Notes: generated by a model not told the origin, from the letters alone. Shown: positions 9,928 to 20,182, counted from the first letter of the stretch. The stretch is DNA of 64,000 bases from an uncultured Bizionia sp. (GCA_947496215.1 CANMCF010000009.1:62001-126000); one strand, 5' to 3'. Translations and numbers: made by a program.

Positions 9928-12702
9928 CTAGTTGAAGTAAAATCCGCCGTTGTCCTTTATTTCTCCTTTGGATCCCAGGCTATTGAACTTCCAACTGAAG
10001 CTAAACATGAAGTATTGTTGTAGCACTCTACTTCTGGAATCCTCTATGTAATCCTGTGTGGCTGTTCGCCTGGCATTCGTATTTTGATTCAACAAATCGT
10101 ATACCTTCAAGTTTATGGATCCTTGGTCCTTCAATATGGAATAGGCCAATGTCGAATTCCAAAACCAAGCAGATTTCTGAAACCCTTCTGCCACATCAGG
10201 ATTGTAGTTATAAACTATGTCGTTGCGCCACTCAAACTTCTTAGGCAAGAATGTAGCAGTTCGCAATCTTAAGTTATGGTTTGCAAAAGTTCTATCCTCA
10301 AAGGCATCCAAGTCGTACTTGTTCTTGGTGAATGAAACGCGATACGATGGCTTGAATTCCATAACTTTGTTCCAAGTGAACTCAACACCCAAACTTGGCG
10401 ATATGGATGTTACGTTGCTTGCATACTTTACATCGTTGTTGAAATTTACATTCTTGGAAAAGTTTGTTCTTGCTCCGATTCTTACTTTTATGCTTCTAAG
10501 TGAATCCATCTTGAAGCTCTTGCTATAGTCCATTCCCCCATATCCATCATAATTCCCATCTACATTGGCATAAGTGGTGGTTCTCTTCAAGGATTCAGGG
10601 TCTATGGTCGTTTTTGAGACCACGTTGTTATTGGTTAATGTCATCCCCGAATAGAAATAGAATCCTGTTCTACTTTTCCAATCATAGGCATTGTATCCCA
10701 TATATACGTTATGTCTGTTTGAAGGCTCCAAATCAGGATTACCGATTACGGTATTCAATGGGTTGGATACATCTTCATAGGCTTGCAACTGTCGCAAGGC
10801 AGGTGGAGTGTTCGTCAATCTATAATTTGCATATATCGATGCTTTCTGACTAAACCTATAGTTAAACCTCGAATTTAACTCCAAGGCATTGAAATCGCGT
10901 TCCACATTAAACTGTGGCCTTAGCAAATCTTGGTTTTTCAGTGTTCTGAACACATAGTTGGCACCAATCCTAAAGGAGTACTTTTCTTTTTTATAACGTA
11001 ATCTCAACCCTGGGGCATGACTTGTCTCGGTATATTCGAAATCCGTACTCAAGTCTTCATTGAAATCATCAAACTCCTGTGTTGTCGCATTCTTATCGAA
11101 AGTGCTTTCCTTGTTTTCGTCTTTATCCCTTGCGTATTCGTATTGGAAATTCAAAAACAATTCCTTGGGAACAATAGGCAAACTATAGGTTAACTCCGTG
11201 CCCAAACTTCTACTTTTATTGTTTCCATCTGTAAATTGATCCCTATTTATCGTTTCTGGTGTATCCCCATAGAGTTCAGTATTGGACCTTAAAAAGTCTT
11301 CGCTTTCATCTTTTCTGAAACTATTGTCCATTTCAAACCTCAAAAAAGCACCATCACTACCAAAACGTTTGGTAACACTCAGGTCATTGCTAAATTCTTT
11401 TGCACTCCTATCGTTCAAGGAATTCAACGTTGACTCATTCGTAAGCACTCTATCTTCATCGAAGGTTTCATCTCTTCTATCGGACGTGGTTTTGGTAGTC
11501 GAGTAATTGAATGACGGCCTTATGTTTATTAAAAGTGTTGAATCCAACTTGACATCGAACTCCATATTGGCTCTATGACTGTCCGTATCGTTTATTGAAC
11601 GTGAGTTTGAATTTGAAAAGAAACGAGAATCGGACAAAATGGTTTCTCTTTCTGATGCCGATTCATTTTCAGAATTACTGGACGTATAGAAATAATCCCC
11701 GGAAACATCCGTCTTCTCTCCTAGCTTGTCTGCGTAGTTCAATCCTGCATTATTGGAAGTGGTAATGCCTTGTCCGCCTCTACCAAATATTCCTAGGTTA
11801 CGACCTACATCATAACTACGCCCTCGACCAAACATCTTGGATATTTCCCCAAAACTGAATCCTGGCGAGTTGGTATTGTTTCCTCCTACCAAGACACTCA
11901 ATCTCTGGTCATTGTCAAAGACATTCAACATTCCTGCAAATTCGTAACGTTCATCTGATCCTGCTCCAGCTGCAACACGTCCAAAAACACCTTTGTTGTT
12001 TTCTTCTTTTATGGTTAGATTTATCGTTTTGTTGTCTCCATCTCCTCCATCTCCTGAGAAGGCCTCCGACTTGGTTTTCGTATCTACTATTTGTATTTTT
12101 TCGACGATGTCCTTGGTTAGATTTTTGGTGGTTATCGTAGGGTCATTCCCAAAAAATGGTTTTCCATTCACCAGAATTTTGTTTACTTCCTTTCCATTTA
12201 CCTTGATTTTCCCCTCTTCGTCAATTTCCACGCCAGGCAACTGCTTTAACAAATCTTCGACATTGGCATCTTTTTTTGTTTTGAAAGATTTCACGTTGAA
12301 CTCCAACGTATCCTTTTTTATGGTCACTGGTGCTGTCGATTTAATGAGTACTTCATCCAGTGAACTCGAACTCACCTCCAAGGGGATCGTTTCAAGGTTA
12401 ATGTCCGACTTGTCCAGTTTTATGTTTTTGAAATAGGTCTTGTAGCCTACATATGATATGTATAGGTTCAAACTTGAATCACTTGTTTCATCTTCCAAAG
12501 TGAAAGCTCCTGTCTTGTCCGAAATGGTATAGGTTACCAACGAACTGTCTTTTACTCGTTGCAAGTACACTGTTGCTGCTTCCAAGGCAGATTGATCCGT
12601 TTCGTCTATTAACTTGCCTGAAATCTTGAAGGTTTTGGATGAGGATTGAGAGAATGAAAAGAATACACATAGAAGTGCTGCGAATAATATAGGGGTACGC
12701 AT
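9928..12702 (-). CDS. Outer-membrane beta-barrel protein with carboxypeptidase-regulatory and plug-like domains
   Basis: This 924-aa protein has a signal peptide (ending FFSFSQ). A CarboxypepD_reg-like beta-sandwich follows at about residues 25-115, then a plug-like domain with DVEDLLKQLPGVEIDE-type sequence and NGKPFFGNDP near 150-215. The rest is a long C-terminal barrel of alternating strands rich in aromatic residues, with the last strand ending in GGFYFN. It belongs to the Bacteroidota outer-membrane barrel family related to TonB-dependent transporters. No substrate can be read from the sequence, and no SusD partner is adjacent, so a glycan-uptake role is not supported. Confidence 0.85.
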   Translation of the reverse strand: MRTPILFAALLCVFFSFSQSSSKTFKISGKLIDETDQSALEAATVYLQRVKDSSLVTYTISDKTGAFTLEDETSDSSLNLYISYVGYKTYFKNIKLDKSDINLETIPLEVSSSSLDEVLIKSTAPVTIKKDTLEFNVKSFKTKKDANVEDLLKQLPGVEIDEEGKIKVNGKEVNKILVNGKPFFGNDPTITTKNLTKDIVEKIQIVDTKTKSEAFSGDGGDGDNKTINLTIKEENNKGVFGRVAAGAGSDERYEFAGMLNVFDNDQRLSVLVGGNNTNSPGFSFGEISKMFGRGRSYDVGRNLGIFGRGGQGITTSNNAGLNYADKLGEKTDVSGDYFYTSSNSENESASERETILSDSRFFSNSNSRSINDTDSHRANMEFDVKLDSTLLINIRPSFNYSTTKTTSDRRDETFDEDRVLTNESTLNSLNDRSAKEFSNDLSVTKRFGSDGAFLRFEMDNSFRKDESEDFLRSNTELYGDTPETINRDQFTDGNNKSRSLGTELTYSLPIVPKELFLNFQYEYARDKDENKESTFDKNATTQEFDDFNEDLSTDFEYTETSHAPGLRLRYKKEKYSFRIGANYVFRTLKNQDLLRPQFNVERDFNALELNSRFNYRFSQKASIYANYRLTNTPPALRQLQAYEDVSNPLNTVIGNPDLEPSNRHNVYMGYNAYDWKSRTGFYFYSGMTLTNNNVVSKTTIDPESLKRTTTYANVDGNYDGYGGMDYSKSFKMDSLRSIKVRIGARTNFSKNVNFNNDVKYASNVTSISPSLGVEFTWNKVMEFKPSYRVSFTKNKYDLDAFEDRTFANHNLRLRTATFLPKKFEWRNDIVYNYNPDVAEGFQKSAWFWNSTLAYSILKDQGSINLKVYDLLNQNTNARRTATQDYIEDSRSRVLQQYFMFSFSWKFNSLGSKGEIKDNGGFYFN

Positions 12703-12838
12703 AGTTTAGTTTAATTTAATGATTGATGATGATAGTGTAATTGTTTACAGCGAACGAAGATAAATGCCAAATAGTGAGCATTTTCTTAAAATAATGGTAA
12801 AGTTTTCAAATGAAACGTTATTTTTATCAAAAGCATCC

Positions 12839-12904
12839 TACATCTCTAAACACTAAAAAACACCAGCTATAATTAGCTGGTGTTTTTTAGTGTTTAGAGA
12901 TGTA
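12839..12904. terminator. Very long perfect palindrome acting as der terminator
   Basis: The left arm at 12839-12868 and the right arm at 12875-12904 are exact reverse complements over 30 bases with a 6-base loop. Its core, ACACCAGCT...AGCTGGTGT followed by six T, is a normal intrinsic terminator usable in either direction. It lies 33 bases downstream of der. The outer 15 bp beyond the T-run are unusual. Confidence 0.9.
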
Positions 12905-12936
12905 CATTCCATTGCCTGAGACAAGAATAAAACTCT

Positions 12937-14250
12937 CTATTTCTTTCTCATATATACACTTATCGGCACACCTTTGAAATCATAGATGTCCCTTAGCTTA
13001 TTTTCTAGGAATCTCTTGTAAGGATCCCTGATGTATTGTGGCAAATTACAGAAAAAAGCAAATTGCGGTTGCGGTGTAGGCAATTGCATTATGTATTTTA
13101 TCTTGACGAACTTGCCTTTGTATGCTGGTGGAGGGTAATGTTCTATTATTGGCAACAAGGTATCGTTGAGCTCGCTTGTCTTGATCTTCTTGGTTCTATT
13201 CTTGTACACTTCCACTGCTGTTTCTATGGCCTTGAATATACGTTGCTTGGTCAATACCGAAATAAATACGATTGGAACATCTGTAAATGGTTCCATTTGC
13301 TTTCTTATAACTTTTTCGAATTCCTTGGTCGTCTTATGGTCCTTTTCCACCAAATCCCATTTATTAACCAGAACGACCACTCCTTTTCTATTACGTTCCG
13401 CCAACCAAAATATATTCTGTACTTGCCCATCGAATCCTCGAGTGGCATCCAAGACCAAAAGGCACACATCGCAATGTTCAATAGCTCTAACGCTTCGCAT
13501 TACCGAATAGAACTCCAAGTCTTCCTTTACTTTGGATTTTTTACGTATTCCTGCCGTATCTACCAAATTGAAATCGAATCCAAAACGGTTGTATTTGGTA
13601 TCTATTGCATCTCTTGTCGTTCCTGCTATGTCTGTTACAATGTAGCGATCTTCTCCAATCAAGGCGTTTATAAATGAAGATTTCCCTGCATTCGGTCTCC
13701 CTACAACTGCAAAACGAGGCAAGGCCTCTTCTTCATTTTCTTCAATTGTTTCTTTTTCTGGAAATGCTTCTACCAATGCATCCAACAAATCTCCAGTTCC
13801 ACTTCCGTTTATGCTTGCTATGGTATAGTAATTACCCAATCCCAGTGAATAGAATTCCACGGCATCTTCTTCTCGCTTCCCATTGTCTACCTTATTAACA
13901 ACCAAGAATACTGGTTTTCTAACCTTGCGCAACAAAGTGGCGACATCTTCATCCATTCCTGTGACTCCTGCTTCCACATCCACCATGAAGATTATCGCAT
14001 CTGCTTCTTCTATGGCCAACACCACTTGTTTGTCTATCTCTTCCTCAAAGACATCATCGCTCCCTTTTACATATCCTCCTGTATCGATCAATGAAAATTC
14101 CTTTCCATTCCAATCGCTTTTCCCGTAATGACGATCTCTGGTCACTCCACTTACGGCATCGACAATGGCTTCTCTTCGTTGTATCAAACGATTGAAAAAT
14201 GTCGATTTACCAACATTCGGTCTTCCTACTATGGCTACTATACTACTCAT
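12937..14250 (-). CDS. der: Ribosome biogenesis GTPase Der
   Basis: Der (EngA) has two tandem GTPase domains and a C-terminal KH-like domain and is needed for 50S subunit maturation. The first P-loop is GRPNVGKS (residues 9-16), with DTGG at 56-59 and NKVD at 119-122. The second P-loop is GRPNAGKS (184-191), with a later NKWD. The chosen start gives [11 protein letters not shown], the usual Der N-terminus. An upstream in-frame start 15 codons earlier would overlap the promoter-like box at 14293-14300. The length of 437 aa is normal. Confidence 0.97.
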   Translation of the reverse strand: MSSIVAIVGRPNVGKSTFFNRLIQRREAIVDAVSGVTRDRHYGKSDWNGKEFSLIDTGGYVKGSDDVFEEEIDKQVVLAIEEADAIIFMVDVEAGVTGMDEDVATLLRKVRKPVFLVVNKVDNGKREEDAVEFYSLGLGNYYTIASINGSGTGDLLDALVEAFPEKETIEENEEEALPRFAVVGRPNAGKSSFINALIGEDRYIVTDIAGTTRDAIDTKYNRFGFDFNLVDTAGIRKKSKVKEDLEFYSVMRSVRAIEHCDVCLLVLDATRGFDGQVQNIFWLAERNRKGVVVLVNKWDLVEKDHKTTKEFEKVIRKQMEPFTDVPIVFISVLTKQRIFKAIETAVEVYKNRTKKIKTSELNDTLLPIIEHYPPPAYKGKFVKIKYIMQLPTPQPQFAFFCNLPQYIRDPYKRFLENKLRDIYDFKGVPISVYMRKK

Positions 14251-14292
14251 TTTCTTGATTTTTATCTGCATTACATATCCTGTAAGCGCCTG

Positions 14293-14300
14293 CAAAGGTA
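14293..14300 (-). promoter_or_regulatory. der: Candidate -7 box (TACCTTTG) for der
   Basis: On the minus strand TACCTTTG matches TAnnTTTG and sits about 43 bases before the chosen der start. It supports the shorter Der start. Confidence 0.5.
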
Positions 14301-14321
14301 GTGTTTAGTATTAGAAAAAAA

Positions 14322-14361
14322 CATAAATGCCCCATCAAATTAATTTGATGGGGCATTTATG
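14322..14361. terminator. 40-nt perfect palindromic terminator
   Basis: A perfect palindrome with two 20-base arms and no loop is centred at 14341/14342 (core GGGGCATTTATG and its complement). It lies 17 bases after the stop of the choice-of-anchor-I gene on the minus strand, followed there by T-rich sequence at 14314-14320. Confidence 0.85.
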
Positions 14362-14378
14362 ACATTTAACTTGTTTCT

Positions 14379-15899
14379 TTATTGTTTGTTTTCATAAAAA
14401 CTAACAGTTCCACTATCTTCGTTGGATACCACTAGCAAATCGTTTCCTGTTGGGCTTTGGTCAGCAGGTATTACCAACAACCCTTCTGGAGCTTCGTCTC
14501 CACCATGTGACAATATAGTTAAAAATGTCGGCGCCAATGGGTTTGTAATATCATAGACCATTACTTGATCTGTTCGTTCCAACCCTACAAAAAGAACATG
14601 GCGTTGATCGCCTATGTTTAAAACAGCCACACTTTCCGGTTCTGCCCCTTTATCGTCACTGCGCTTGTCCGCATCATTGAAGCGACTTGGCGTTGTAGCC
14701 AATGTTTCTGTTGCAATGCTATTTCCGCTATCGTATACCAAACTTCCATTTGCAGACCAAATACTGAATGACCGTGCTCCATAACTATAGATTTGCTCTA
14801 CATCATTGTCGTTGTCCACGTCCCCCAATGTTGTCGTGGTTTTCAATCTTCCTAGATTTATTTCATTCTGAAAGTCTCCAGACACAGGATAAACAGATGT
14901 ATCCAGCATCAAATCCTCTACTCTTTCTTCTTCACTAAATCCATCATAATCCCTAGAATCACCTTCGTTAGCAGAAATTACATATTCCACTCCTCCTATC
15001 TTCACAGCTACAATTGCATCTGGTTGATAGATTCCTTTTACATTCCAACTCTTCAAAGTGGTTTCCAAATCTTTGTCACTGGCATCTATTTCATTTCCTG
15101 CTTGATTGAAGTCCTTATAGCCCAATGGATAGATGGCATCGATTGTTTTCGCTATGAGATCAACTTTGGCAATCCCATTGTTCTCTTGCAAGGACACCCA
15201 TGCCGTACGTGAATCCTCGGATATGGCTATATACTCCGGCTCTACATCTTTTGCCAAATCCGCTCCTGGGCCAAATACTCTGAAACCTTGCGCTTCCAAA
15301 GCCGTTTCTTGGGAATTGAAAGCTTCAAAACCCAAAGTACTAACCGCATCGGTTGTTAAATCTATTATACTAATACTTCCAACTGGGTCTATCGTGTAAT
15401 CACCATTTGGTTCCCCTTCATTGGCAGACACCAGTATATTTCCTTCTTTGGAGAACGTTACCATATCAGGCAAAGCTCCAACTGTATATTCCTTCTGCAA
15501 TGTTAGATTGGAAGTATCATATGTCAAGATTTTACCAGGATCCTGCTTTACAAGAGCTTCCACAGCCACAGCCAATTTGCCATTATGAGTTGTCACGCTA
15601 TTAGGCGAACCATATGCACTTAATCCTATTGCGGATTCTTCAATGGGCTGCTCTAAATTTTCAATGTTGTATACTGAAATCTCATTGGATTCCGAATTAG
15701 TGATGAATAGTTTCTTTGAGACCTCATCATAGGAGGAAATCTCTGCTGATCCTTCTCCTCCAACTACTATAGTCGATTTATATTGAAAGTTTACCTCTGT
15801 ATTTACTGGTAATGTTTGTGTGGTGTCATCGTCGTTATGACAGGCAAGGGTTAGCATTGAAAACAATGCCAACATCGATCTTGTAATGGTTTTCATCAA
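14379..15899 (-). CDS. Choice-of-anchor I family lipoprotein, beta-propeller-like
   Basis: The 506-aa protein has a lipoprotein signal (LTLAC, Cys20), so it is probably an outer-membrane-associated lipoprotein. The body shows propeller-like repeats such as DLVVSNEDSGTVSFY at the end and YISANEGDSRDYDGF in the middle. It also has the pair EPEYIAISEDSRTAWVSLQE and GAEPESVAVLNIGDQRHVLF, typical of the choice-of-anchor I family (long annotated as alkaline-phosphatase-like or mesenchyme glycoprotein-like). The ligand is unknown. Two ATG codons occur in a row; either could start. Confidence 0.8.
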   Translation of the reverse strand: MMKTITRSMLALFSMLTLACHNDDDTTQTLPVNTEVNFQYKSTIVVGGEGSAEISSYDEVSKKLFITNSESNEISVYNIENLEQPIEESAIGLSAYGSPNSVTTHNGKLAVAVEALVKQDPGKILTYDTSNLTLQKEYTVGALPDMVTFSKEGNILVSANEGEPNGDYTIDPVGSISIIDLTTDAVSTLGFEAFNSQETALEAQGFRVFGPGADLAKDVEPEYIAISEDSRTAWVSLQENNGIAKVDLIAKTIDAIYPLGYKDFNQAGNEIDASDKDLETTLKSWNVKGIYQPDAIVAVKIGGVEYVISANEGDSRDYDGFSEEERVEDLMLDTSVYPVSGDFQNEINLGRLKTTTTLGDVDNDNDVEQIYSYGARSFSIWSANGSLVYDSGNSIATETLATTPSRFNDADKRSDDKGAEPESVAVLNIGDQRHVLFVGLERTDQVMVYDITNPLAPTFLTILSHGGDEAPEGLLVIPADQSPTGNDLLVVSNEDSGTVSFYENKQ

Positions 15900-15977
15900 T
15901 TGGATTTTTAATTTAATCCAAATATGAGATTTTTCGATTACCTCAACGTTAAATCAACAAAAAGGAATCATTAGCTT

Positions 15978-16862
15978 TTACTTCTGATTGTAACCAAAAC
16001 GTTTCAGTTGCCTTTGGTCGCTTCTCCAATTCTTATTAACCTTTACATATAGCTCCAAGTGTACTTGTTTGCCAAAGAATTGTTCCAAGTCCTTTCTAGC
16101 TTCAACTCCTACCCTTTTCAAAGCACTTCCCTTGTGTCCTATTATGATTCCCTTTTGTGTTTCACGTTCAACCATTATGACAGCCCGCATGCGAATGATT
16201 TTTTCTTCTTCAAAAAATTCTTCAGTGTCCACCTCAACCGCGTAAGGGATTTCTTTTTTGTAATGCATTAAAATCTTCTCGCGAATCTTTTCATTCACAA
16301 AAAAGCGCTCCGGCTTGTCCGTTAATTGGTCTTTTGGATAAAATGCAGGTGACTCTGGCAATAGTTCTATTATTCTATCGAATACTTCTTTTACATTGAA
16401 TCCTTCCAAAGCAGAAATGGGAATGATCTCAGCATTTGGTACTTTCTCTGCCCAAAGTTGTACTTGCGCTTCCAATTGTTCTTGGTTGGAAGTATCTATT
16501 TTATTAAGCAGCAACAAAACAGGAATCTTAGCATTGGTAATCTTATTGAAAAAGGCTTCGTCTTTCAATTCCTTTTCACCGATCTCTACCATATAGATCA
16601 ATAGATCTGCATCTTCAAAGGCTGACTTAACGAAATCCATCATTGAAGCTTGCAACTCGTAAGCTGGTTTTATGATACCAGGCGTATCCGACAAGATAAC
16701 CTGAAAGTCTTCCCCATTTACTATGCCCAAAATACGATGACGTGTTGTTTGCGCCTTAGATGTTATGATAGATAGCTTTTCACCTACAAAGGCATTCATC
16801 AGTGTAGACTTACCAACATTAGGGTTACCTATGATATTTACAAAACCTGCTTTATGACTCAT
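15978..16862 (-). CDS. era: GTPase Era
   Basis: Era binds the 3' end of 16S rRNA and helps 30S assembly. The 294-aa protein has the P-loop GNPNVGKS (residues 12-19), DTPG (59-62) and NKID (120-123). A C-terminal KH domain contains the GHKG loop. Length is normal. Der and Era lie near each other on the same strand but are separated by the choice-of-anchor lipoprotein and its terminator. Confidence 0.97.
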   Translation of the reverse strand: MSHKAGFVNIIGNPNVGKSTLMNAFVGEKLSIITSKAQTTRHRILGIVNGEDFQVILSDTPGIIKPAYELQASMMDFVKSAFEDADLLIYMVEIGEKELKDEAFFNKITNAKIPVLLLLNKIDTSNQEQLEAQVQLWAEKVPNAEIIPISALEGFNVKEVFDRIIELLPESPAFYPKDQLTDKPERFFVNEKIREKILMHYKKEIPYAVEVDTEEFFEEEKIIRMRAVIMVERETQKGIIIGHKGSALKRVGVEARKDLEQFFGKQVHLELYVKVNKNWRSDQRQLKRFGYNQK

Positions 16863-16884
16863 TTCATTATTCTTTAATCTTTTG

Positions 16885-16892
16885 CAAAGTTA
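16885..16892 (-). promoter_or_regulatory. era: Candidate -7 box (TAACTTTG) for era
   Basis: TAACTTTG on the minus strand fits TAnnTTTG and lies 23 bases before the era ATG, giving a very short leader. Confidence 0.5.
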
Positions 16893-17111
16893 CAACCTTA
16901 GTTTGTTTATTCCTCTTTTTATTTAAGTACAATGCTCATAGTCTATTATCTATTTCAAGGCTGTAAACCTTCTCTTACAGGCTAAAAACTTATGGAATGG
17001 AATAAGCGATTTTTTTTTACCATCAAGCCAAAATGTTATATCTTACATACAATATTTAAGATAATTATTGTACTGCTTTCCCTAGGGCAAATTCACATAA
17101 AATCAATTGCG

Positions 17112-17807
17112 ATGGAATTAAGTGAAATCACCCAAGCTATCAAATTATGGGATAAGTCTAGAGATAATGTAGATTTGATCAAGGCCCTGTTTAATCAAGG
17201 CAATGCTTTTAAATTCAATTATATAAAGAACACCCCGACAAACGCTCCCGATACATTTCTCAATGCTTATTTAGGAGTCTTAAACATTGGAGATTCCAAA
17301 ACATTGAAATTGTTTCTCATAAATTCCGACAGGGACAACAAAGAACAACATATCTCACCTGAAGGGATACTCCCCTACATCTCAGTAATCGACATCTTCT
17401 CTGCTCCTGACACATTACCCATATACAAAAAAGATGAAGTGGATCCTATAGAGGCTAGACAAAGGATACAAAGATGGTTAGACAACAGTAATGAGTGGGT
17501 TAGACACCAAATAGATTCAAGCAATGACATACATCAAATATTTGCCATGCCAACACGCTATTTGAAAGAGAAAGAATACCAAGCTTATTTTGCTTTGAAC
17601 AGGAAAATCCCTGGCCCTCACAATGACATTTCCGAATACAAGGGAGATATGATTGTTTGGGATCTCAAAGACAAGGTAATTAGCTTACCTTTTGAAACCA
17701 CTGCCAACGATTATTACAACACGGTTCGTTTGGTTCCTCCATTTGGACAACAAGACAAAGACTCATTTTATCTATTGAAACTAGCTAACGAAACACCTTC
17801 GGTTTGA
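17112..17807 (+). CDS. Unknown soluble protein of 231 aa
   Basis: I do not recognise this protein. From the ATG chosen here it is a mixed alpha/beta protein without signal peptide (starts MELSEITQAIKLW). A longer in-frame start at 16992 would add a hydrophobic N-terminal stretch that could be a membrane anchor, so the start is uncertain. Its stop overlaps the TTG start of the following membrane protein, and the two-component genes follow, so these four genes probably form one transcription unit. A role linked to the sensor system is only inferred from position. Confidence 0.6.
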   Translation: MELSEITQAIKLWDKSRDNVDLIKALFNQGNAFKFNYIKNTPTNAPDTFLNAYLGVLNIGDSKTLKLFLINSDRDNKEQHISPEGILPYISVIDIFSAPDTLPIYKKDEVDPIEARQRIQRWLDNSNEWVRHQIDSSNDIHQIFAMPTRYLKEKEYQAYFALNRKIPGPHNDISEYKGDMIVWDLKDKVISLPFETTANDYYNTVRLVPPFGQQDKDSFYLLKLANETPSV

Positions 17808-18451
17808 CTGACAAGTATTGGTTAGAATTTCTATTGGCTTTGCCAGCTATAGCTTCTTTCACAGGAATTGCTATTTGCGGGTGCTTCTTTAGGCGTTTAA
17901 ATACCACATGCAAGTACATCTACTTTTATTTGGTAATTTCTTTCATCATAGATTTACTTAGCCGCTACTTAAACATTGCATATCAAAACAACCTCATCCT
18001 TGTTCCTGTTTTCGGGTTTATAGAATTGTTGCTATTTTCAAAGATGTATCATCAGTTGGCTTTTAAAAACAATCGTTTTTTCAAACCGATAATTGGATTT
18101 TTATTAATTCTGATTGTAGTGGACATCATAAACTGTGACGCCTCGAATCTTAAACATTTTCAATCTTTTGGTAGAGTTTTGGATGGTTTTTCCATTATCT
18201 TCTTCAGCCTCTATTTCTATTGGAAGATGTTAAACAATGGTACTTACGAGAACAATGGAATCTTGAGGCTAAATGCCGGCATTTTTCTTTTCTTCCTATT
18301 AAACAGTTTTTGGTTTTTAATAGCAAACTTCTTGGTAAACACACCCTACAATGTAATTTTCATCATTTGGTTAATCAATATCATTACCACTCCTCTATTT
18401 TATACTTTTTTGACTTTTCATCTATGGCAGAATGGCAAGACCCTAAAATAA
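17804..18451 (+). CDS. Small polytopic membrane protein of unknown function
   Basis: The 215-aa product is very hydrophobic, with about six membrane helices (first near residues 8-28, last near 185-207). It starts at a TTG overlapping the previous stop codon, and its end overlaps the histidine kinase start by 28 bases. The tight coupling suggests it may be the membrane sensing partner of the kinase, whose own input region is a single helix. No family recognised. Confidence 0.7.
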   Translation: MTDKYWLEFLLALPAIASFTGIAICGCFFRRLNTTCKYIYFYLVISFIIDLLSRYLNIAYQNNLILVPVFGFIELLLFSKMYHQLAFKNNRFFKPIIGFLLILIVVDIINCDASNLKHFQSFGRVLDGFSIIFFSLYFYWKMLNNGTYENNGILRLNAGIFLFFLLNSFWFLIANFLVNTPYNVIFIIWLINIITTPLFYTFLTFHLWQNGKTLK

Positions 18452-19200
18452 TAGCTTTATGGATTACTGTCGCCTTCACAGTGATATTGGTGCTAGGAGT
18501 CGCCATCGTATTCTTTGTTCGCTTGCATTTGAAGCGTATGCTAGTTGCCCAACAAAAGTTAAGTGCTGAAAAATTGATGCATCAAAAGGAATTACTTGAA
18601 TATAGTGTGGAAATTCAGGAACGAGAACGTAAAAGAATTGCTTCCGACTTACATGATGAACTCATCGGGCAACTCAATGTGATAAGACTTTCCATCGTTT
18701 CAAAAAACACTACTATCGACACTCAAGAAATGTTAAGCGGAAGCATTGCAACTGCTCGCAGGATTTCACATGACCTTTCACCTCCTTTACTTGAAGAAAC
18801 TCCATTTAGCGAATGGATCTACAATATGGCATCTCCGCTAAAGCCTCATTATACAATTAGATTAAACATTTGGAAAGATCCTTCGGCAAATATTTCAAAA
18901 GATGTAAAGCTACAATTGATACGCATTCTCCAAGAGTTCATAAACAATATCATAAAACATGCAAATGCAAAGACCATTAGCTTTTCTTTACGAGTCGCAA
19001 AATCATATGTCGCTTTACAAATAACCGATGATGGAAAAGGATTCGACACCAGAAGCAAAACTCAAGGTTTGGGCTTAAAGAACATGGAACTTAGAATGCA
19101 ATTGTTAAAAGGACGCTATAAGCTTAAATCAAGCAATGATAGCGGTACAAACTTGTTAATACTCGTTAAAACACCTGTATGTATGGAACATACCCAATAG
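18424..19200 (+). CDS. NarX/LiaS-type sensor histidine kinase
   Basis: This 258-aa kinase begins with one membrane helix (about residues 9-30). The HisKA_3 dimerisation domain follows, with phospho-acceptor His77 in ERKRIASDLHDELIG. The HATPase domain (about 150-250) has DDGKGFD and TQGLGLKNMELR. It lacks a periplasmic sensor domain, so input must come from the membrane segment or from the co-encoded membrane protein. The start used here (MAEWQDPK) begins just before the membrane helix; a longer frame reading upstream runs through the preceding gene and is unlikely. It pairs with the response regulator 35 bases downstream. Confidence 0.9.
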   Translation: MAEWQDPKIIALWITVAFTVILVLGVAIVFFVRLHLKRMLVAQQKLSAEKLMHQKELLEYSVEIQERERKRIASDLHDELIGQLNVIRLSIVSKNTTIDTQEMLSGSIATARRISHDLSPPLLEETPFSEWIYNMASPLKPHYTIRLNIWKDPSANISKDVKLQLIRILQEFINNIIKHANAKTISFSLRVAKSYVALQITDDGKGFDTRSKTQGLGLKNMELRMQLLKGRYKLKSSNDSGTNLLILVKTPVCMEHTQ

Positions 19201-19235
19201 AAACAAAAGTAACCCAAATAACAAAATAAGAACAA

Positions 19236-19916
19236 ATGAACAAAGCAACTTTAAATTTAGCCATTGTAGATGATGATAACTTGGTTGTTGAATTGTTAAG
19301 AAAACATTTTACCGATAGTACGCACATAAGAGTAGATTTAACGGCTTATGATGGAGCAGACTTCATACAAAAACTGAAAGAAGCAGCCTCGTTACCAGAT
19401 GTGGTCCTACTGGATTTAAGTATGGAAGGGATGAATGGAGTGGACACAATGGTCATTTTAAAAAAAGAATTTTCCAGTATAAAAATAATTGTGCTGTCAT
19501 CACATTACAACAGGTCTTTTATGGGGTTCATGCTGAAATCTGGAGCAAATGCTTTCATCCCAAAAGAGTTAAGTCTAGACAAATTACTCTATGTGTTGGA
19601 GGAAGTACACGACAAAGGGCACTATTTCCTACCAGAACAAATTGATGTCATCAAAGAACAACTATCCACCAACACCCCAAAACCGCCTCTCTCCAAGGAA
19701 AGTTTGCTTTCCGAAAGAGAAATAGAGGTTTTAAAGTTGATCTGCCTTCAATTTACCGCCAAGGAAATTGGTGAAAAACTTTTTATAACTCAACGTACAG
19801 TGGAAGGTCATAAAAACCGAATCCTTTTGAAGATGGGAGTTAAAAACACAGCCGGATTGGTTATTTATAGCGTACAAAACAAATTGATAAATCCAGAGGA
19901 ATGTTTTTTAGGTTGA
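19236..19916 (+). CDS. LuxR/NarL-family response regulator
   Basis: The 226-aa protein has a receiver domain (residues 1-125, acidic pocket VDDDN, phosphorylatable Asp60 in LLDLSMEGMNG). A C-terminal LuxR helix-turn-helix follows (LSEREIEVLKLICLQFTAKE through QRTVEGHKNRI). It is the cognate partner of the kinase just upstream. It is the nearest complete two-component system to the injection-system cluster that begins about 1.9 kb downstream, so control of that cluster is possible but unproven. Confidence 0.93.
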   Translation: MNKATLNLAIVDDDNLVVELLRKHFTDSTHIRVDLTAYDGADFIQKLKEAASLPDVVLLDLSMEGMNGVDTMVILKKEFSSIKIIVLSSHYNRSFMGFMLKSGANAFIPKELSLDKLLYVLEEVHDKGHYFLPEQIDVIKEQLSTNTPKPPLSKESLLSEREIEVLKLICLQFTAKEIGEKLFITQRTVEGHKNRILLKMGVKNTAGLVIYSVQNKLINPEECFLG

Positions 19917-20075
19917 TCTTTTCATTAGATTCCCGATAGAATCCAAATTCCATTATCAATTTTAACAAGGAAAACACCTAAACCAGTACATAAGACATAC
20001 TTTCTCCAAATTTGAAATTATACACGTTTTACAAAAACAGGTAAAAGCATCCTAAGAGCAACTATTAAGTCTACA

Positions 20076-20083
20076 TACTTTTG
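20076..20083 (+). promoter_or_regulatory. Candidate -7 box (TACTTTTG) for the 109-aa protein gene
   Basis: TACTTTTG matches TAnnTTTG and lies about 100 bases before the ATG at 20183, giving a long 5' leader. No clear -33 TTTG at the right distance. Confidence 0.4.
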
Positions 20084-20182
20084 AAATGTAAATAAAAGGC
20101 AATGCAATTAATTGAGTAGCTACTTGTTCGTCTTCTATTAATACATCGATAACTTAATTATTAATCTTAAAATCAAAACATC

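Noticed and set aside
18220-18423. N-terminal extension of the histidine kinase
   Set aside because: It overlaps the membrane protein gene in another frame and lacks family similarity; the kinase starts more sensibly at MAEWQDPK just before its membrane helix.
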